Shown here in pieces: positions 31,952 to 42,765 of a stretch of 64,000 nt of DNA (positions are counted from its first letter, which is position 1; every line of letters starts with the position of its first letter). Below the pieces are notes generated by a model. The model was not told the DNA's origin, did no database searches, and saw only the letters and a program-made list of their open reading frames with translations. The position numbers were made by a program, and so were the translations under genes. Source of the DNA: Lasiosphaeris hirsuta (lineage: Eukaryota > Ascomycota > Sordariomycetes > Sordariales > Lasiosphaeriaceae); NCBI GenBank assembly GCA_030549175.1, contig JAUKUA010000003.1, forward strand, positions 558,001-622,000. The letters run 5' to 3'.

Positions 31952-33997
31952 ATGGTGGTGATGATGGTTAGGTAGGTGTGACTCAAGTTGGCCATGTCAA
32001 ACATGGAGTTCTAGGTTGTCGCAAATGGCGGGGGTCCTCGGACGATTTGGTAGCAGTCGCAGCCAATGAATGCTTCTCAATCAGAGCACTGCCCTGTTCA
32101 ACGAAAAATAATAAATTGTTAGTTACCGTTACTTGGTGCCCACCAAGCGTGCCAAGGCAACAGGGTGTCAGTAAATGCCTTTCTGGTGGAATAGGCAGGT
32201 AGCTGACCGAAAAGCGCATGCTAAGACATCTTGTTACACTGATAAAAATTCACACGAAGCAGCAACGCGACGTAGCAGTCCTCATCAGGGTTACAAAGGT
32301 CCGTCATGTTGCCAGTGCACGCGAGCGACAAGATCCATCATCTGACTATTTGGAGAGCGAAGCTCGGGGGTAGATCGAATATGTGCTGAAGCAAATAGAG
32401 GAGCTTTCCGCAGTTGTTCTCTCGGTATGTAAGGTGTGTCGCTGGGAGCTTGAGCCCGTCGATCTTACTATCGGTGATGGCCACGCCAGGAGCAGGGGCT
32501 CCAGCTCAACTCGGGCCTTTGATAGAGAGGAGAAAAGCTCCGAATTGGCAACTGACAGTGTGTGGGAGTTGTGGTGCGCTAGTTACCCTTGAGTTTGTCA
32601 CGTTAGCCCGAACTCCACCGCCATCACCGTTATTGCTGCCGTTCTGCACCGGGCGCGCTCGACCTCATGTGGGGCAATCACACTCAGTATCCCCAGGTAG
32701 AAGAGATGGTGCGCAGTGTCATGGGTGTGAGAAACTATTCTTCTCATCAGAGATGACACCACACAATGCAAGCAGCAGACGCACAATATATACGTGGCCT
32801 CCCTGGGCAGAGTGCTACAACGGCGATCAGCCGTTGACGTCTTCGGTGTTTGGATTAGCTTAGTGCGCAAAGTCTTGACAACCCATCAAACCGGTGTCAT
32901 ACCCTCGTTATCTCTCCTTTTCGGTCTATGGAATAGTGGACGGTGGTTCAGCAGGAGGTTCACGACTCTTGGATTTTAGTGGCATCGCGCACCACTAGCA
33001 GCTGTTGCACCTAGGAAGCCGTAGTAGAACCAATTGCCGTCAGTCTTGGAATTGCAGGATACTGTCCCTACTTCCCTAGAAATGCAAGCAATTGACGGCA
33101 TCTCTAGTCTTGTTTCTTTGCTAGAATACCCTGTCGTGGCGGCAGTGGCTTGACAATCCGGACACCTTTTGGTGATCATTTTTCCTGCACTGTCAACACC
33201 ACCGGACGTGCTGCCTCGTAGTCTGTCACCTACATGGGTACAGGTTGTAACAGACACGATCCTGGTACAATAGAACGGGCTGGATGGCGGCGAGCACCCG
33301 GCTCTTGTGAAAATCACAACCGCTAGGTGACGGTTCTTCGGGCTGAGCTGCTGTCGACGCTCACTCGTGGTTTTTCACTGCCTCCCATCTGCAATTCATC
33401 TAATTGCCCACCGCGTGGCTGAGTTCAATGGCAATTACTGGTGATACCAGGGTATGTCGGTGATGAGAGACGGTTGCAACATTGGGGACAGAACTCTCAT
33501 GCTGCGCCCCCCACCTGAAGGGAGCAATTAGCCTGAGGTTGGTGAAGCGAACAGCGATACTATATCGTGGCCAATCTTGGGCCGCCAGTGGATTTCAGCT
33601 GTTGAAGCCACGGACTCTCTCCTCTACGGCCGTGTTCTAAAAATTCCTCCAGCCAGAATCAGCCCTACTAACCCTCTGTCGCAGCCGCCACCCGCGCGTT
33701 GATGATTGGTTCGCCAGGGTGGGAAGCAATCTCCCGCACTGCAACCCGGGAATGCGTCGCCTTGCAGGTGCGGCCAACCCAAGCATCTCGTTGCCCCGTC
33801 TTACCAAGTCGACGTTTCACAGAAAGGAAAATAGGGATCGGGTTAGACTAGACGTGCAGAAACGCAAAGAGCCCCAAGGTCGGGAATGATAAGAACCACA
33901 CCGTCGCTCTGCCCCACGACGACATCCCTCATCTCCTGTCTTCTGAGGTGGGACCTACAAGACTGTCGTTGCGTTTTCCATACACCAACCATACACT
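31952..33997. other. 2-kb stretch without a supported gene
   Basis: It separates the divergently transcribed HET-ankyrin and lysozyme genes, so it holds both promoters. A Cys-containing minus-strand frame at 32,976-33,317 (113 codons) has no signal peptide or family match and is not called. Confidence 0.5.
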
Positions 33998-35137
33998 ATG
34001 AAGGCAATTAACCTCGCCGTCCTCGCCTCCGTCTTGGCGCGCGTGAGCGCGTACCCCATCAGCGGGGAAAATGTCAATTGCCGCTCCGGGCCAGGCACGA
34101 GTTATAGCGTGGTGAAGCAATACGACAAGGGCCAGCAGGTAACCCTTACGTGCCAGACCGAAGGCGCCAACATCGAAGGCAACAAAATCTGGGACAAGAC
34201 CACCGACGGCTGCTACGTGTCCGACTACTACGTCAAGACCGGTGTCAGTGGCTACGTGACGGGGAAGTGCGGCTCTAGCTCTTCCAACTCGTATGCCATC
34301 AGCGGGGATGACGTCAACTGCCGGTCGGGGCCGGGCACGAGCTATAGCATCTCGAGGCAGTACGACAAGGGCCACATGGTGACCCTTACTTGCCAGACCG
34401 AAGGCACTCACATCGAAGGCAACAAGATCTGGGACAAGACCACCGACGGCTGCTACGTATCTGACTACTACGTCAAGACGGGCGTCAGCGGCTACGTCAC
34501 AAGCAAGTGCAGCTCCTCCGCCGGCGGCAGCAGCGGTGGCGGTAGCAGCAGCTGCGGCGCGCCCAAGTCCAACCAGGCCACCGTCGACTTGATTGCCGAG
34601 TTTGAGGGATTCAGGGCCAATGTCTGTAAGTCTCACCGCCGCTCTCGTCACCTTCCTGTCCCCCCCCCCGGCTAAGCGACGAGCCACACGCTGACGGGGC
34701 TCCGCCTCCGCAACGCAGACACGGATCCCACCGGCAACCCCACCATCGGGTATGGTCACCTGTGTCAGAAGGCCAAGTGCGCCGAGATCACGTACTCCAT
34801 CCCCCTGTCCCAGGCCAACGGCAAGCGGCTCCTGGCCGACGACATGGCCAAGTTCGAGAAGTGCATCACGAAGATGGTCAAGGGGACCGTCAACCTGAAC
34901 CAGTACGGTGCCCTCGTCAGCTGGGCGTTTAACATGGGCTGCGGTGCGGCCGAGGATTCGACCCTCGTCAAGCGCCTAAATAAGGGCGAGAACGTCAACA
35001 CGGTGCTGGCGGAGGAGCTGCCCAAGTGGGTCCACGGCGGCGGGGAGGTCCTCCCGGGTCTCGTGCGCAGACGTGACGCTGAGGTCGCGCTGGCCAAGAA
35101 GTCGGGGAGCGCCCAGGCGCTGCCTCCAAAGTGTTAG
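33998..35137 (+). CDS. secreted GH24 (phage-type) lysozyme with two SH3b domains, 348 aa
   Basis: Exon 1 33998-34625, exon 2 34719-35137; the 93-nt intron has GTAAGT, a GCTGAC branch point and CAG. A signal peptide (about 1-18, MKAINLAVLASVLARVSA) is followed by two SH3b-type domains (about 19-91 and 99-171), each with six Cys and about 85% identical, a Ser/Gly linker (172-186) and a GH24 domain (about 190-348). The catalytic triad keeps T4-lysozyme spacing: E203 (EFEGF), D212 and T218 (TIGYGH); E to D is 9 and E to T is 15. GH24 enzymes cut the MurNAc-GlcNAc bond of bacterial peptidoglycan; SH3b domains bind cell walls. The protein is therefore probably an exported antibacterial muramidase. 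The family is thought to have entered fungi from bacteria or phage; the conserved intron shows it is adapted to the host. Confidence 0.93.
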
Positions 35138-35501
35138 CGGCTGGGCTTGGTGGGAGTTAGCAGGATCTCTAATGCATCTTCTCGCTGTGACTATTGTTGC
35201 AGACGCTTCCATTGCGGGTGCGGATATTGTGTTACGTCGTGACGAGGTGTGATATATTATCTATAAAATATATGGATATCTCTAAATACGATTATACTGT
35301 GGTATCTTTGTAGTTACTTATATAATTGTCGCATACCAGCGGTGGGTGTGCCACAGCGCTCTAGCATTAGCCATAGCTATTGTTTACGGCATGCCTTGTT
35401 TATATATTAAAGTAAGGAAATACTTTACATAAAGAGTATACAAGAAAGGTTACTTGAAGGAAAAAATACCGAGGCATATTAAGAAAAGAAATATCCTAAA
35501 T
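35138..35501. other. AT-rich flank of the transposon
   Basis: A+T-rich 3' flank of the lysozyme gene up to the TA target site of the Fot1-like element. No gene. Confidence 0.5.
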
Positions 35502-35503
35502 TA

Positions 35504-35553
35504 ACGTATATGATAAGCGAGTGTCGCAGACAAGCAAGTGTCGCACTTTCCAC
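35504..35553 (+). repeat. left terminal inverted repeat, 50 bp
   Basis: Matches the inverse of 37315-37364 at 49 of 50 positions (mismatch at position 33). Inside it AAGCGAGTGTCGCA is followed three bases later by AAGCAAGTGTCGCA, a 14-bp direct repeat that may be a pair of transposase binding sites. Confidence 0.95.
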
Positions 35554-35601
35554 ACAACACAACACCTCTACACTTGACACCACTTTTCTCCACTATCTAC
35601 A

Positions 35602-37275
35602 ATGCCAGTTTCTTCAAACGAAGCCAGTATTATTTTAGCCCTCCAAGCCCTCGAACGCGATAAAAATCTAAGCTTACGACACGCGGCAGAGATCTACGAA
35701 GTGTGCGACAGAACCTTAGGGCGCCGACGAGCCGGTATATCTACACGATGCGATACTCCAGCCAATTCGCACAAACTTACAGATTTAGAGGAAAAAACAA
35801 TTGTTCAATACATAATTGAGCTATGTACACACACATTCCACCCCCGGCTTTCGTACGTGGAAGATATGGCCAACCGATTGCTACGCGAACGCGACACGCC
35901 GCCTGTTAGCGTACGATAGGCTCACAACTTCGTCAAGCGCCAACCAGAACTTCGAACGCGTTTTACGCGTAAATACGACTACCAGAGGGCCAAATGCGAA
36001 GATCCAAAAGTTATTCGCGAGTGGTTTGCACTTGTGCACAACATTAAGGTCAAATACGGCATTCTCGACGACGATTCGTACAACTTCGATGAGACTGGGT
36101 TTATGATAGGCATTATCATCGCCTCCATGGTAGTTACTACCTCAGATGGCCGCAGTAGAGCTAAACAGGCCCAGCCTGGCAATCGAGAGTGGGCTACGGT
36201 TATCCAAGGAGTAAATGCCTTGGGCTGGGCCATCCCACCATTCGTCATCTTGGCTGGGCAATATCACCTCGCCATTTGGTATCAGGAGTGCAACCTTCCG
36301 GCCACCTGGCGCATTGCAACAACTGACAATGGTTGGACTACCAATGAGAAAGGCATGGATTGGATTCGGCACTTTGATTTGCACACAGCATCTCGTACGA
36401 AGGGCAAATATCGGCTGCTCATCCTTGATGGCTACGATAACTACCACTCCGAAGAATTCGAAACCTACTGTTAGGAGCACAATATTATTACACTTTGTAT
36501 GCCTCCGCACTCTTCACATATACTTCAGCCATTGGATGTTGGCTGTTTTGGGCCATTGAAGAAGGCGTACAGCCGCCAAATTGAGCAGTTGATACGGATG
36601 AACATTACACACATCAGCAAGTTGGAGTTTCTTTGTACGTTTAAAGAAGCGTTTTTTACTTCAATTACGGAAAGGAATATCCAAGGAGGGTTTGCCGGAG
36701 CCGGACTTGTGCCGTACGATCCAGAAAGGGTGATATCTAAGCTGGATGTACGCATTCGGACTCCAACACCCCCAGCCTCAAGCCTAGGCACGGCACTACC
36801 TTAGCTCTCTCAAACACCACACAACCCTCGAGAAGCCACTTCACAGTCAGAGCTTATCAAAAGTCGACTATCCAACCATCATAGTAGCTCTCCAACACCT
36901 ATACTGGTTACTGTGGACCGATTAGCTAAAGGTACAATGGCTATAATGCATGAGGTTACTCTTCTACGTACGGAGGTTTCGGCACTTCGAAAGGCCAATG
37001 AGGGGCTTAGTAAGCGACGGAGAGCCAAAAAAACACGTGTACGGCTTGGAGGGTCACTTACTGTACAAGAGGCACAGGATCTACTAGATCAGAAGGCTGT
37101 GGGTGAGCAGTTGGTCCAGGAAACGCGACAAAATGGTGGTGGTGCAGGGGGGTCTCGTACGAGGATTCGGTGCTGTGGCGTGTGCGGTAAGCCTGGGCAT
37201 AATGCACGCACATGCAAGGAGGCTGCAGAATCTTCTGATTCATCTGTTTCTGACTCAGTTATTGTTATTTCCTAG
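35602..37275 (+). pseudogene. Fot1/pogo-like transposase, 557 codons with three in-frame stops
   Basis: One frame runs from ATG 35602 to TAG 37275 with stops only at 35917 (codon 106), 36472 (codon 291) and 36802 (codon 401) and no frame shift. Order: N-terminal helix-turn-helix (about 10-50), CENP-B-type DNA-binding part (about 55-105), DDE domain with NFDETGF, LLILDGYDNYHS and LQPLDVGCFGPLK, then a coiled, basic region and a zinc knuckle C-x2-C-x4-H-x4-C (CGVCGKPGHNARTC, about 525-538). The first stop is TAG where relatives have Trp and the third fits CAG to TAG, both RIP-like; the second does not. The usual DGH in the second catalytic motif reads DGY (CAC to TAC would explain it). Confidence 0.9.
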
Positions 37276-37314
37276 TGTTGTGGTTGTGTAATTGAGAATT
37301 GTTGTGGTAAGGTG

Positions 37315-37364
37315 GTGGAAAGTGCGACACTCGCTTGTCTGCGACACTCGCTTATCATATACGT
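37315..37364 (-). repeat. right terminal inverted repeat, 50 bp
   Basis: Inverse of 35504-35553. Here the two internal 14-bp units (AAGCGAGTGTCGCA) are identical, so the left-end copy carries the single change. Confidence 0.95.
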
Positions 37365-37450
37365 TAATGAAAATAAGCATAAGTATAAATATAGATATGT
37401 AGTTAACCTAAACAAATAGGCGAAAATGGGATAAATTGACTTTTTTTTAA

Positions 37451-37650
37451 GTAAAACTAGCTTTTTCTTTACAGATTTTTTATATACCTTCGAACGGTGG
37501 GAGAGTTGTAAAGGGTACGTGAGACCTTTAAAAGGTAAACAGGGGTATATTTTGGGCTTGGATTTCGTCAAGAGGATCTCCTTTAGTTAGTAGCCTTCAT
37601 GGGGTCCTTCCGGTCCAGTCCATGCCAGTCACTCACAGTGAAAAGCCCTG
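37451..37650 (+). repeat. dispersed repeat, copy 1
   Basis: Shares a series of blocks in the same order with 53641-53840: CT(T/C)TACAGA.TTTTTA..TACCTTC, AGGGGTAT, ATTTCG..A.GAGATC-like, CCTTCA, CCAGTC and the end AAAA.CCCTG. The two copies are on the same strand, strongly diverged and of unknown family. Copy 1 begins 87 bp after the Fot1-like element. Confidence 0.6.
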
Positions 37651-37814
37651 CACGTAAAATCAATCAAATCCTCAAGTATGTTGGTAGGTAGGTAGGTAAC
37701 TATCTAGACAGGCATCTACCGCAAAGCTATTCTCTCTCGTATACCCCGTATCCCTGGTTTCTGAGAACGATTATACAATAAAATAGTGCAAAAGGAGCAA
37801 AATGATTATCCATC

Positions 37815-40070
37815 TTAGTCAATCAAAAAATCCAGTCCTGTTTTGTTGCAGGCCGTGACGCAACACCTCAAACAGGCGTCTCTACGGACCATACCGCGCG
37901 AGTTCTCCGGAGCGCTCAACAACGAGGCAATCTGGCCGAGATCGTTGTCATTGGCACTGAGTATCAAAAGCGGGCCCCACGATGTTTTTCGCTCCAGAGC
38001 ACCGGCTGACACGATCTCCACTTGCTCACCAGCCATTAACGAGCCGACTCTTTCTTCATCGTGAGTACAACCTAGCAACCTATCGCCATACTGGAGACCC
38101 CAGCTTAACTTCGAAACCTGGTATATAGAAGCTGACAGAGCCAATCCTGAGGTCCTGCTCTTCAGGTGCATCTCTAGATCAACGCTGTGGTCTCCTTCCT
38201 CCACCGTCCAGCTGAGCTGGAGTGGACCAGTGCGATCCTGTGGTCTCAGCTTGGCACCCGGCCCCTCCAGCACTTCCCTGTGGTGTGGCTCTTGAAAGAC
38301 AAGGTGCCCTTGATCGGGGCCGCGGACTTCGGCAAGCCGCTGGCCGCCCGAGCAGATGTGGCCAGGCTCAATCGTCACCGTTTCGCAGGACTCGGGACTC
38401 AGATTGAGATCCAGAAGCAGACTTCGGTAAATCATATAACCATCGGTCGTGATAACTTCGAGGCCATAATCGCTCTCTGGTCGCTTGGGCGGCTTACCAC
38501 ACAGCCAGAAATACCAGCTGTACAACACATCTGACTGGCGGAGCGGCTCTACCTTGCTGAGTGTCCTGATCGCTCGACCTAGTTCGGAATTCTGGGGCTG
38601 GCAGGTGGAACGCACACGCAGCTTTTCCGCCGTCGAAGGGCTGTGTTGGAGAAAGGCGATGAGTATCAGCTGCGTTGCTAGCATGTATACTAGCCGCGCG
38701 TAGTCTCGCCGGTCGAGAGCATGATTCGTCTGCGTTCTCTTGGCGGCTTTCTGCTCGGCGCCGAGGTCTTCAAACTCGGCCATTTTACCGAGTGTAGCGC
38801 GCGAGAAACGCAGTTGCATCCAAGTGGAATCTTCCTGCTGGTTGGCAAAAGCTTTCTCGCTGGCCTTGAGCATGTCGATGGCGGTCTTTGTGGGACAACC
38901 CCACCACTCAGTAATGGCCTTGATGGAGATTCGAGTTTTTATAGGGACTAACTGCGCCTTGTTATCCTGGCTGCCGACTTCATCTCCCTCAATTTGCGAC
39001 TGAGACGTAGATGGCTGAGAGTGCGAGAAGGAGACGTCCGAGGCGTTGTCGTCGCCGCTCTCGTCCACAACCTCTCTTGTCCATCTCCCCATAGCCGAGA
39101 TCGCAGCCCCAATTGCGAGGGCGGCCACCTCCTCGCCCTCTGGGATACTTAGGCCTTGGCCAATGCTTGCCGCCTGGCCAATGCCCCGGATGGGGATGCG
39201 GTTGGCTCGAAGCGGGCCGACCTCGTCGATTATTAGCAAGTCTTGAGCATCCTCGAGTTTGTGTCCCAGCTTGATCTCGGTGTTCCCGGATTGGATCCTC
39301 TCCATCTTCACTCGCCATGCCCCAGGCGTAGGACTTCCGTGAACAACCTCTCCGTCGACTATAACACAGACACGGAAACCACAGATGGAATTGGCCAACG
39401 CAAAGGGCAGTGTGAGGCTCAAGGGGGTTCGGAGAGTGCAGTGGTAGTCAGACGGGAACCGCGAGATAACGGAGAATGCGTGGTACAAGGCCCGCAGAGC
39501 TTCCACGGGCAGGTCGAACGACGCGCTAGGTAGACGGTTGTCTCCTGCCCAAACGATAGGCCGCTCGCACACGCATTCCTGTGCGTTTGAGATTTCCTGG
39601 TGCCAGCTGACGCACGCCGTCTGGGTTCCGACGGCTGTGATGACATTGGCGATCTGCCCCCTTCGCGGCCTGATTGGTAAGAGGTCGGAAGGCGTAGCAT
39701 CAATGATCTTGCGCACCAGCTCCGACGCCGTCTTCGTGCCGACGGTCTCGATTAGGAACGAAAGGGCAAGGAGCGCGGCCTCGCCATCACCCGTCTTGGC
39801 CATCTCTCCTGTTGTTGACGACTTCCCAGTAACAACCTCGATGCTGGTTTCTTGGAGCTTCCAGCGCGCCGATTCTTTGGTCCATCTATTGTTGAATGAC
39901 TCGATTATCTCGTCCGAGGGTCGCAACAGGCCCAGCGCTTGTATAACTGAAACGAGTCCGACTGGCTCGCTGTGGTCCTTATAAAGCGATTGGTACGTCG
40001 AGAGGCCAAAGGACTGACCGAGGTCAATGAGCTTGAAAGCATTAAACGGGATCTGGACAATTCCAGACAT
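37815..40070 (-). CDS. unknown protein, 751 aa, single exon (intact)
   Basis: A long uninterrupted frame with normal amino-acid composition, starting MSGIVQIPFNAFKLIDLG. I recognise no catalytic motif, membrane segment or signal peptide. A Ser/Gln/Asp-rich stretch at about 340-380 looks like a flexible linker between an N-terminal half (about 1-335, with strand-rich segments such as GFRVCVIVDGEV) and a C-terminal half that is first helical (about 390-500) and then strand-rich. Its length and lack of damage argue for a working gene beside decayed neighbours. The 3' end has a Cys-rich RRDACLRCCVTACNKTG sequence. The nearest plausible description is a lineage-restricted ascomycete protein; no function should be inferred. 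Confidence 0.8.
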   Translation of the reverse strand: MSGIVQIPFNAFKLIDLGQSFGLSTYQSLYKDHSEPVGLVSVIQALGLLRPSDEIIESFNNRWTKESARWKLQETSIEVVTGKSSTTGEMAKTGDGEAALLALSFLIETVGTKTASELVRKIIDATPSDLLPIRPRRGQIANVITAVGTQTACVSWHQEISNAQECVCERPIVWAGDNRLPSASFDLPVEALRALYHAFSVISRFPSDYHCTLRTPLSLTLPFALANSICGFRVCVIVDGEVVHGSPTPGAWRVKMERIQSGNTEIKLGHKLEDAQDLLIIDEVGPLRANRIPIRGIGQAASIGQGLSIPEGEEVAALAIGAAISAMGRWTREVVDESGDDNASDVSFSHSQPSTSQSQIEGDEVGSQDNKAQLVPIKTRISIKAITEWWGCPTKTAIDMLKASEKAFANQQEDSTWMQLRFSRATLGKMAEFEDLGAEQKAAKRTQTNHALDRRDYARLVYMLATQLILIAFLQHSPSTAEKLRVRSTCQPQNSELGRAIRTLSKVEPLRQSDVLYSWYFWLCGKPPKRPESDYGLEVITTDGYMIYRSLLLDLNLSPESCETVTIEPGHICSGGQRLAEVRGPDQGHLVFQEPHHREVLEGPGAKLRPQDRTGPLQLSWTVEEGDHSVDLEMHLKSRTSGLALSASIYQVSKLSWGLQYGDRLLGCTHDEERVGSLMAGEQVEIVSAGALERKTSWGPLLILSANDNDLGQIASLLSAPENSRGMVRRDACLRCCVTACNKTGLDFLID

Positions 40071-40494
40071 CTTGTGCTACTGCTTATTAGGAGGAGGAAT
40101 GGTCTTGCTGCAATATCGCTGAAGGGCGGCGGGGTAACAGGCAGGTTTTGCAAAGGGGATTTGATTGGAATCGACCGCCACTGCCTGGAGAGCCACTCAC
40201 GTGCGGTTCCCCTGCATCCCATAGGGACAAGCAAAGGCGGGCTCACACAAACGTATATGTAGAACCGCCAAGATGGGTTTAGCCAATAAGCGTGCATTTA
40301 CAGCACCTCCAACTTCCAAATGGCCCGCTGCTGAGACTTCAAATCTTAGATCAACCTAGTACACCATGTAATGCCCCAGAATATACAAGTTCATTCTCTG
40401 GGTTAGTACACAGCATTCAAGTTCAGAACATAAGAGGAGATAAAGTACCGCCTCGTAATATATACTAGCACATTGTGCTTTGTTAGCCTACTTC
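40071..40494. other. 5' flank of the 751-aa gene
   Basis: Promoter side of the preceding minus-strand gene. No other feature seen. Confidence 0.5.
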
Positions 40495-40820
40495 TGTAAG
40501 AGTGCAGAATCAATGATATTCGAAAGTCAGTATTACCTATTCTGACATTTCTGGAGCTGAGCAATAGAGAGAAAAGGAACAGAGAGAAGAGAAATAGAGA
40601 GAAAAGAAGATTGAATTGAGTCTGCTTCAGCTAAAAGAGCAAGGCGCGTGAGCGCCGAATATATACAAAAGAGAGCGCTGTGCCAAGGAGCTAGGCTCCT
40701 TGCCACAGCTGTGGCTAGGGCGTGTGCCACGCCCACTGCAGTTATGCGATACCTATTGTGAAGGTTACTAGGTCTGCTCGTCGATAATGGCAGCCAACAG
40801 GCTATCTCCCAATTCTTACA
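40495..40820. repeat. probable solo LTR (Copia-type), 326 bp
   Basis: Begins TGTAAGAGTGCAGAATC and ends CAATTCTTACA, so it has the 7-bp inverted ends TGTAAGA...TCTTACA and the TG...CA borders typical of Copia LTRs. It contains a TATA-like ATATATACAAAA stretch and GC-rich hairpin-forming sequence (AGGAGCTAGGCTCCTT). No matching 5-bp target duplication is visible (ACTTC against CAGCC), so the borders or the insertion history are uncertain. No internal domain accompanies it. Confidence 0.55.
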
Positions 40821-41412
40821 CAGCCGCAATTTCTATCGCATAGCTGGACTCACCTAAGGTAACTCACCTTGGTGAAAGACTCAACTCGGGATTCACCATG
40901 CCGTAGACCCATACTAGAACTTTATACCATGGCAACAGAAGACGTAAAAAATCCACGATTCTTAAGGGATATACGCCATGAACGGATCAAACTTTTGATT
41001 ATACCTATATATTAACATTAGACGAGGATGGTGGTGCGGCAGGTCATTATGACCATTAACGGAAGTACCGACGGTACGAAGGGTAAACGTTATAACCCCG
41101 CTTAACTAGTCATCGTAGATGGCCGCTGAGGACACCTACCTCTAATAGTTAACTATCCTCGACCGGCGCGTCGCAGTATACAGGGGCCCATCCTTAATAA
41201 CTAGCTATCCCCCACTGACTTGGAAGTTTGAACCCTCTAGGTCGCAAGAGGACTAGTAGTACGAAGGTCTAATTGGTACGACTTTAGGTATATAAGGCAA
41301 GTGAGGTAGCTATGCTACTTAAATTGCCTAAACAAAAGTTATTTTAGAATGCCGTTACCTAGCGTTTTTAAAGATTATTAGCTTACCAACCTTTCAGAAT
41401 TTAACTCCAGGA
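40821..41412. other. decayed sequence before the caspase-like relic
   Basis: TA-rich, with stops in all frames. It probably includes the lost N-terminal part of the following pseudogene. Confidence 0.4.
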
Positions 41413-42330
41413 ACAGAATCTTTATAACACTCGCAACGGCATTCTGGATGCTTGGCGCAAGCTTATCGATCAAGCCATCCAAGATGATTCCACCCTAATT
41501 TATTGCTCGGGACACGGCGGTATGGTCGAAGCTCCCAGACCACAGGACCACAGCCGCAGCTTACGCCCATCCGGCTTGCAGGCCGCATTGCGACATTAAT
41601 TCCTTGTCCCGATTGACTTTGCCTCGTCGGGAACACAGGAAGACTTCTAAGGAATCCTGGACGTGGAACTGTCGTATCTACTCCGGGGCTTGACAGATCG
41701 GACAAATGCCACGGTCATACTTGACTACTGCTTTGCGGGGAGCATGGTTCGCGATCTCGGTCTCGGAAGCGACGCCGTGCCGAAAAGCATCTTAAGCGTG
41801 CCGTACGCTCAAATTATCCGTCACGTCCATGGCCTATTACGGCGCCGCGGCCAGGTCTGGCAGGACGCATACGCTGATGAAAACCCATTCGCCGTACGGA
41901 TCGCCGCTGCGACCGCCAGCGAGATGCCAGCGAGATAGCCTAGGAGTATCGTAAAGATCAAGGAGAATGGTGCGGAGCAATGACCGAGGCCCTGGTGCGA
42001 ATCATCGACGAAAGCAAGGACCTCCGGACCACCTAGCGGACAGCACTGCTACGCGTGTCGGAAATAGTGAATGCGCGATTCCCCCCTATCAGCACCCACA
42101 ACTGGAGGGCCCTCTCAACCGACTTCAGTTTTCCGTCCATGAGAGCGTGTCTGGGGCATTTCGTATCCAGAAAGAGGGTGGCTGCTCTGTCATTCAGGCC
42201 GGGGCGTGTCTCTAGAGTTCACAAGGGGAACATCTATTCCATAATGCCGTTAGGTATACAGGCACCAGACCTTAGCTGGCAGCTTTGCAACTGCCCGTGT
42301 GACGGAATTCCTCGGCTTGTAAAGCGTTGG
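41413..42330 (+). pseudogene. caspase-like (metacaspase-type) gene relic
   Basis: Plus-strand blocks match a fungal caspase-fold protein. YNTRNGILDAWRKLI leads into LIYCSGHGG, which holds the catalytic His. Then comes FLVPIDF, and ATVILDYCFAGSMVRDLG, where the Cys of Asp-x-Cys-(F/H)-(A/S)-G is the nucleophile. Further on: EYRKDQGEWCGAMTEALVRII, LEGPLNRLQFSV, VIQAG and VHKGNIYSIMPLG. Stops at 41597, 41648, 41941 and 42034 mostly fit CAA to TAA or TGG to TAG. An 11-bp tandem duplication (41915-41925 repeated at 41926-41936) shifts the frame, and another shift lies near 42,215. Caspase-like proteins cut after Arg, Lys or Asp and act in cell death; this copy is dead. Confidence 0.8.
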
Positions 42331-42765
42331 TGGAGATGCCGTATTTCAGATACCTTCTGCAATTTTAGTACAGTGGTAGTTTGTGACATATCTTGGAGTG
42401 GTCTGCTATATGGCCTCTCCTCTCAACACGCTGAATAGCGGTATCTGCAGCGTTTGTTCAGGTAATTATGTTATTGATTTTAGGATCGAACAACAGCAGT
42501 AGAAGTTTTGTTTGAGTTGTACGCGTGAGACTTGGAGGGCAGAGGCTGACTTAAGTCTCCAGCAGTCCAGTAAATAATATAAAACTGCAAATGCACGAGC
42601 GTCTTATGATATAACCCTAGCTTCCTACACCACCTTGGGTAGGTGGTAGACTTCAGTTGTGTGTGGGCCAATGTTTGGGCTAGTCTTCTCACGACTGCAT
42701 AGCGTACCTGGTACTAAATGCATGGGGATACGTCGGCGTATACGGACGGATCCACCACCACCATC
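42331..42765. other. intergenic
   Basis: No feature seen between the caspase-like relic and the 3' end of the CorA-like gene. Confidence 0.45.

Larger units (their letters stand above)
35504..37364 (+). mobile_element. Fot1/pogo-like DNA transposon, 1,861 bp, full length
   Basis: The element runs from ACGTATATGATAAG at 35504 to its inverted copy ending at 37364 and is flanked on both sides by TA (35502-35503 and 37365-37366), the target duplication of the Tc1-mariner superfamily. Terminal inverted repeats are 50 bp with a single mismatch. It carries one transposase frame with three nonsense codons, so the copy is not autonomous. The near-perfect ends could still be mobilised by an active relative. 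Confidence 0.93.

Noticed and set aside
32976..33317. 113-codon minus-strand frame with several Cys, considered as a small secreted protein
   Set aside because: No signal peptide and no splice support; the composition could be chance.
36472..36474. Second transposase stop as RIP damage
   Set aside because: TAG here most likely replaces a Lys or Glu codon, which needs a transversion, so RIP does not explain it.
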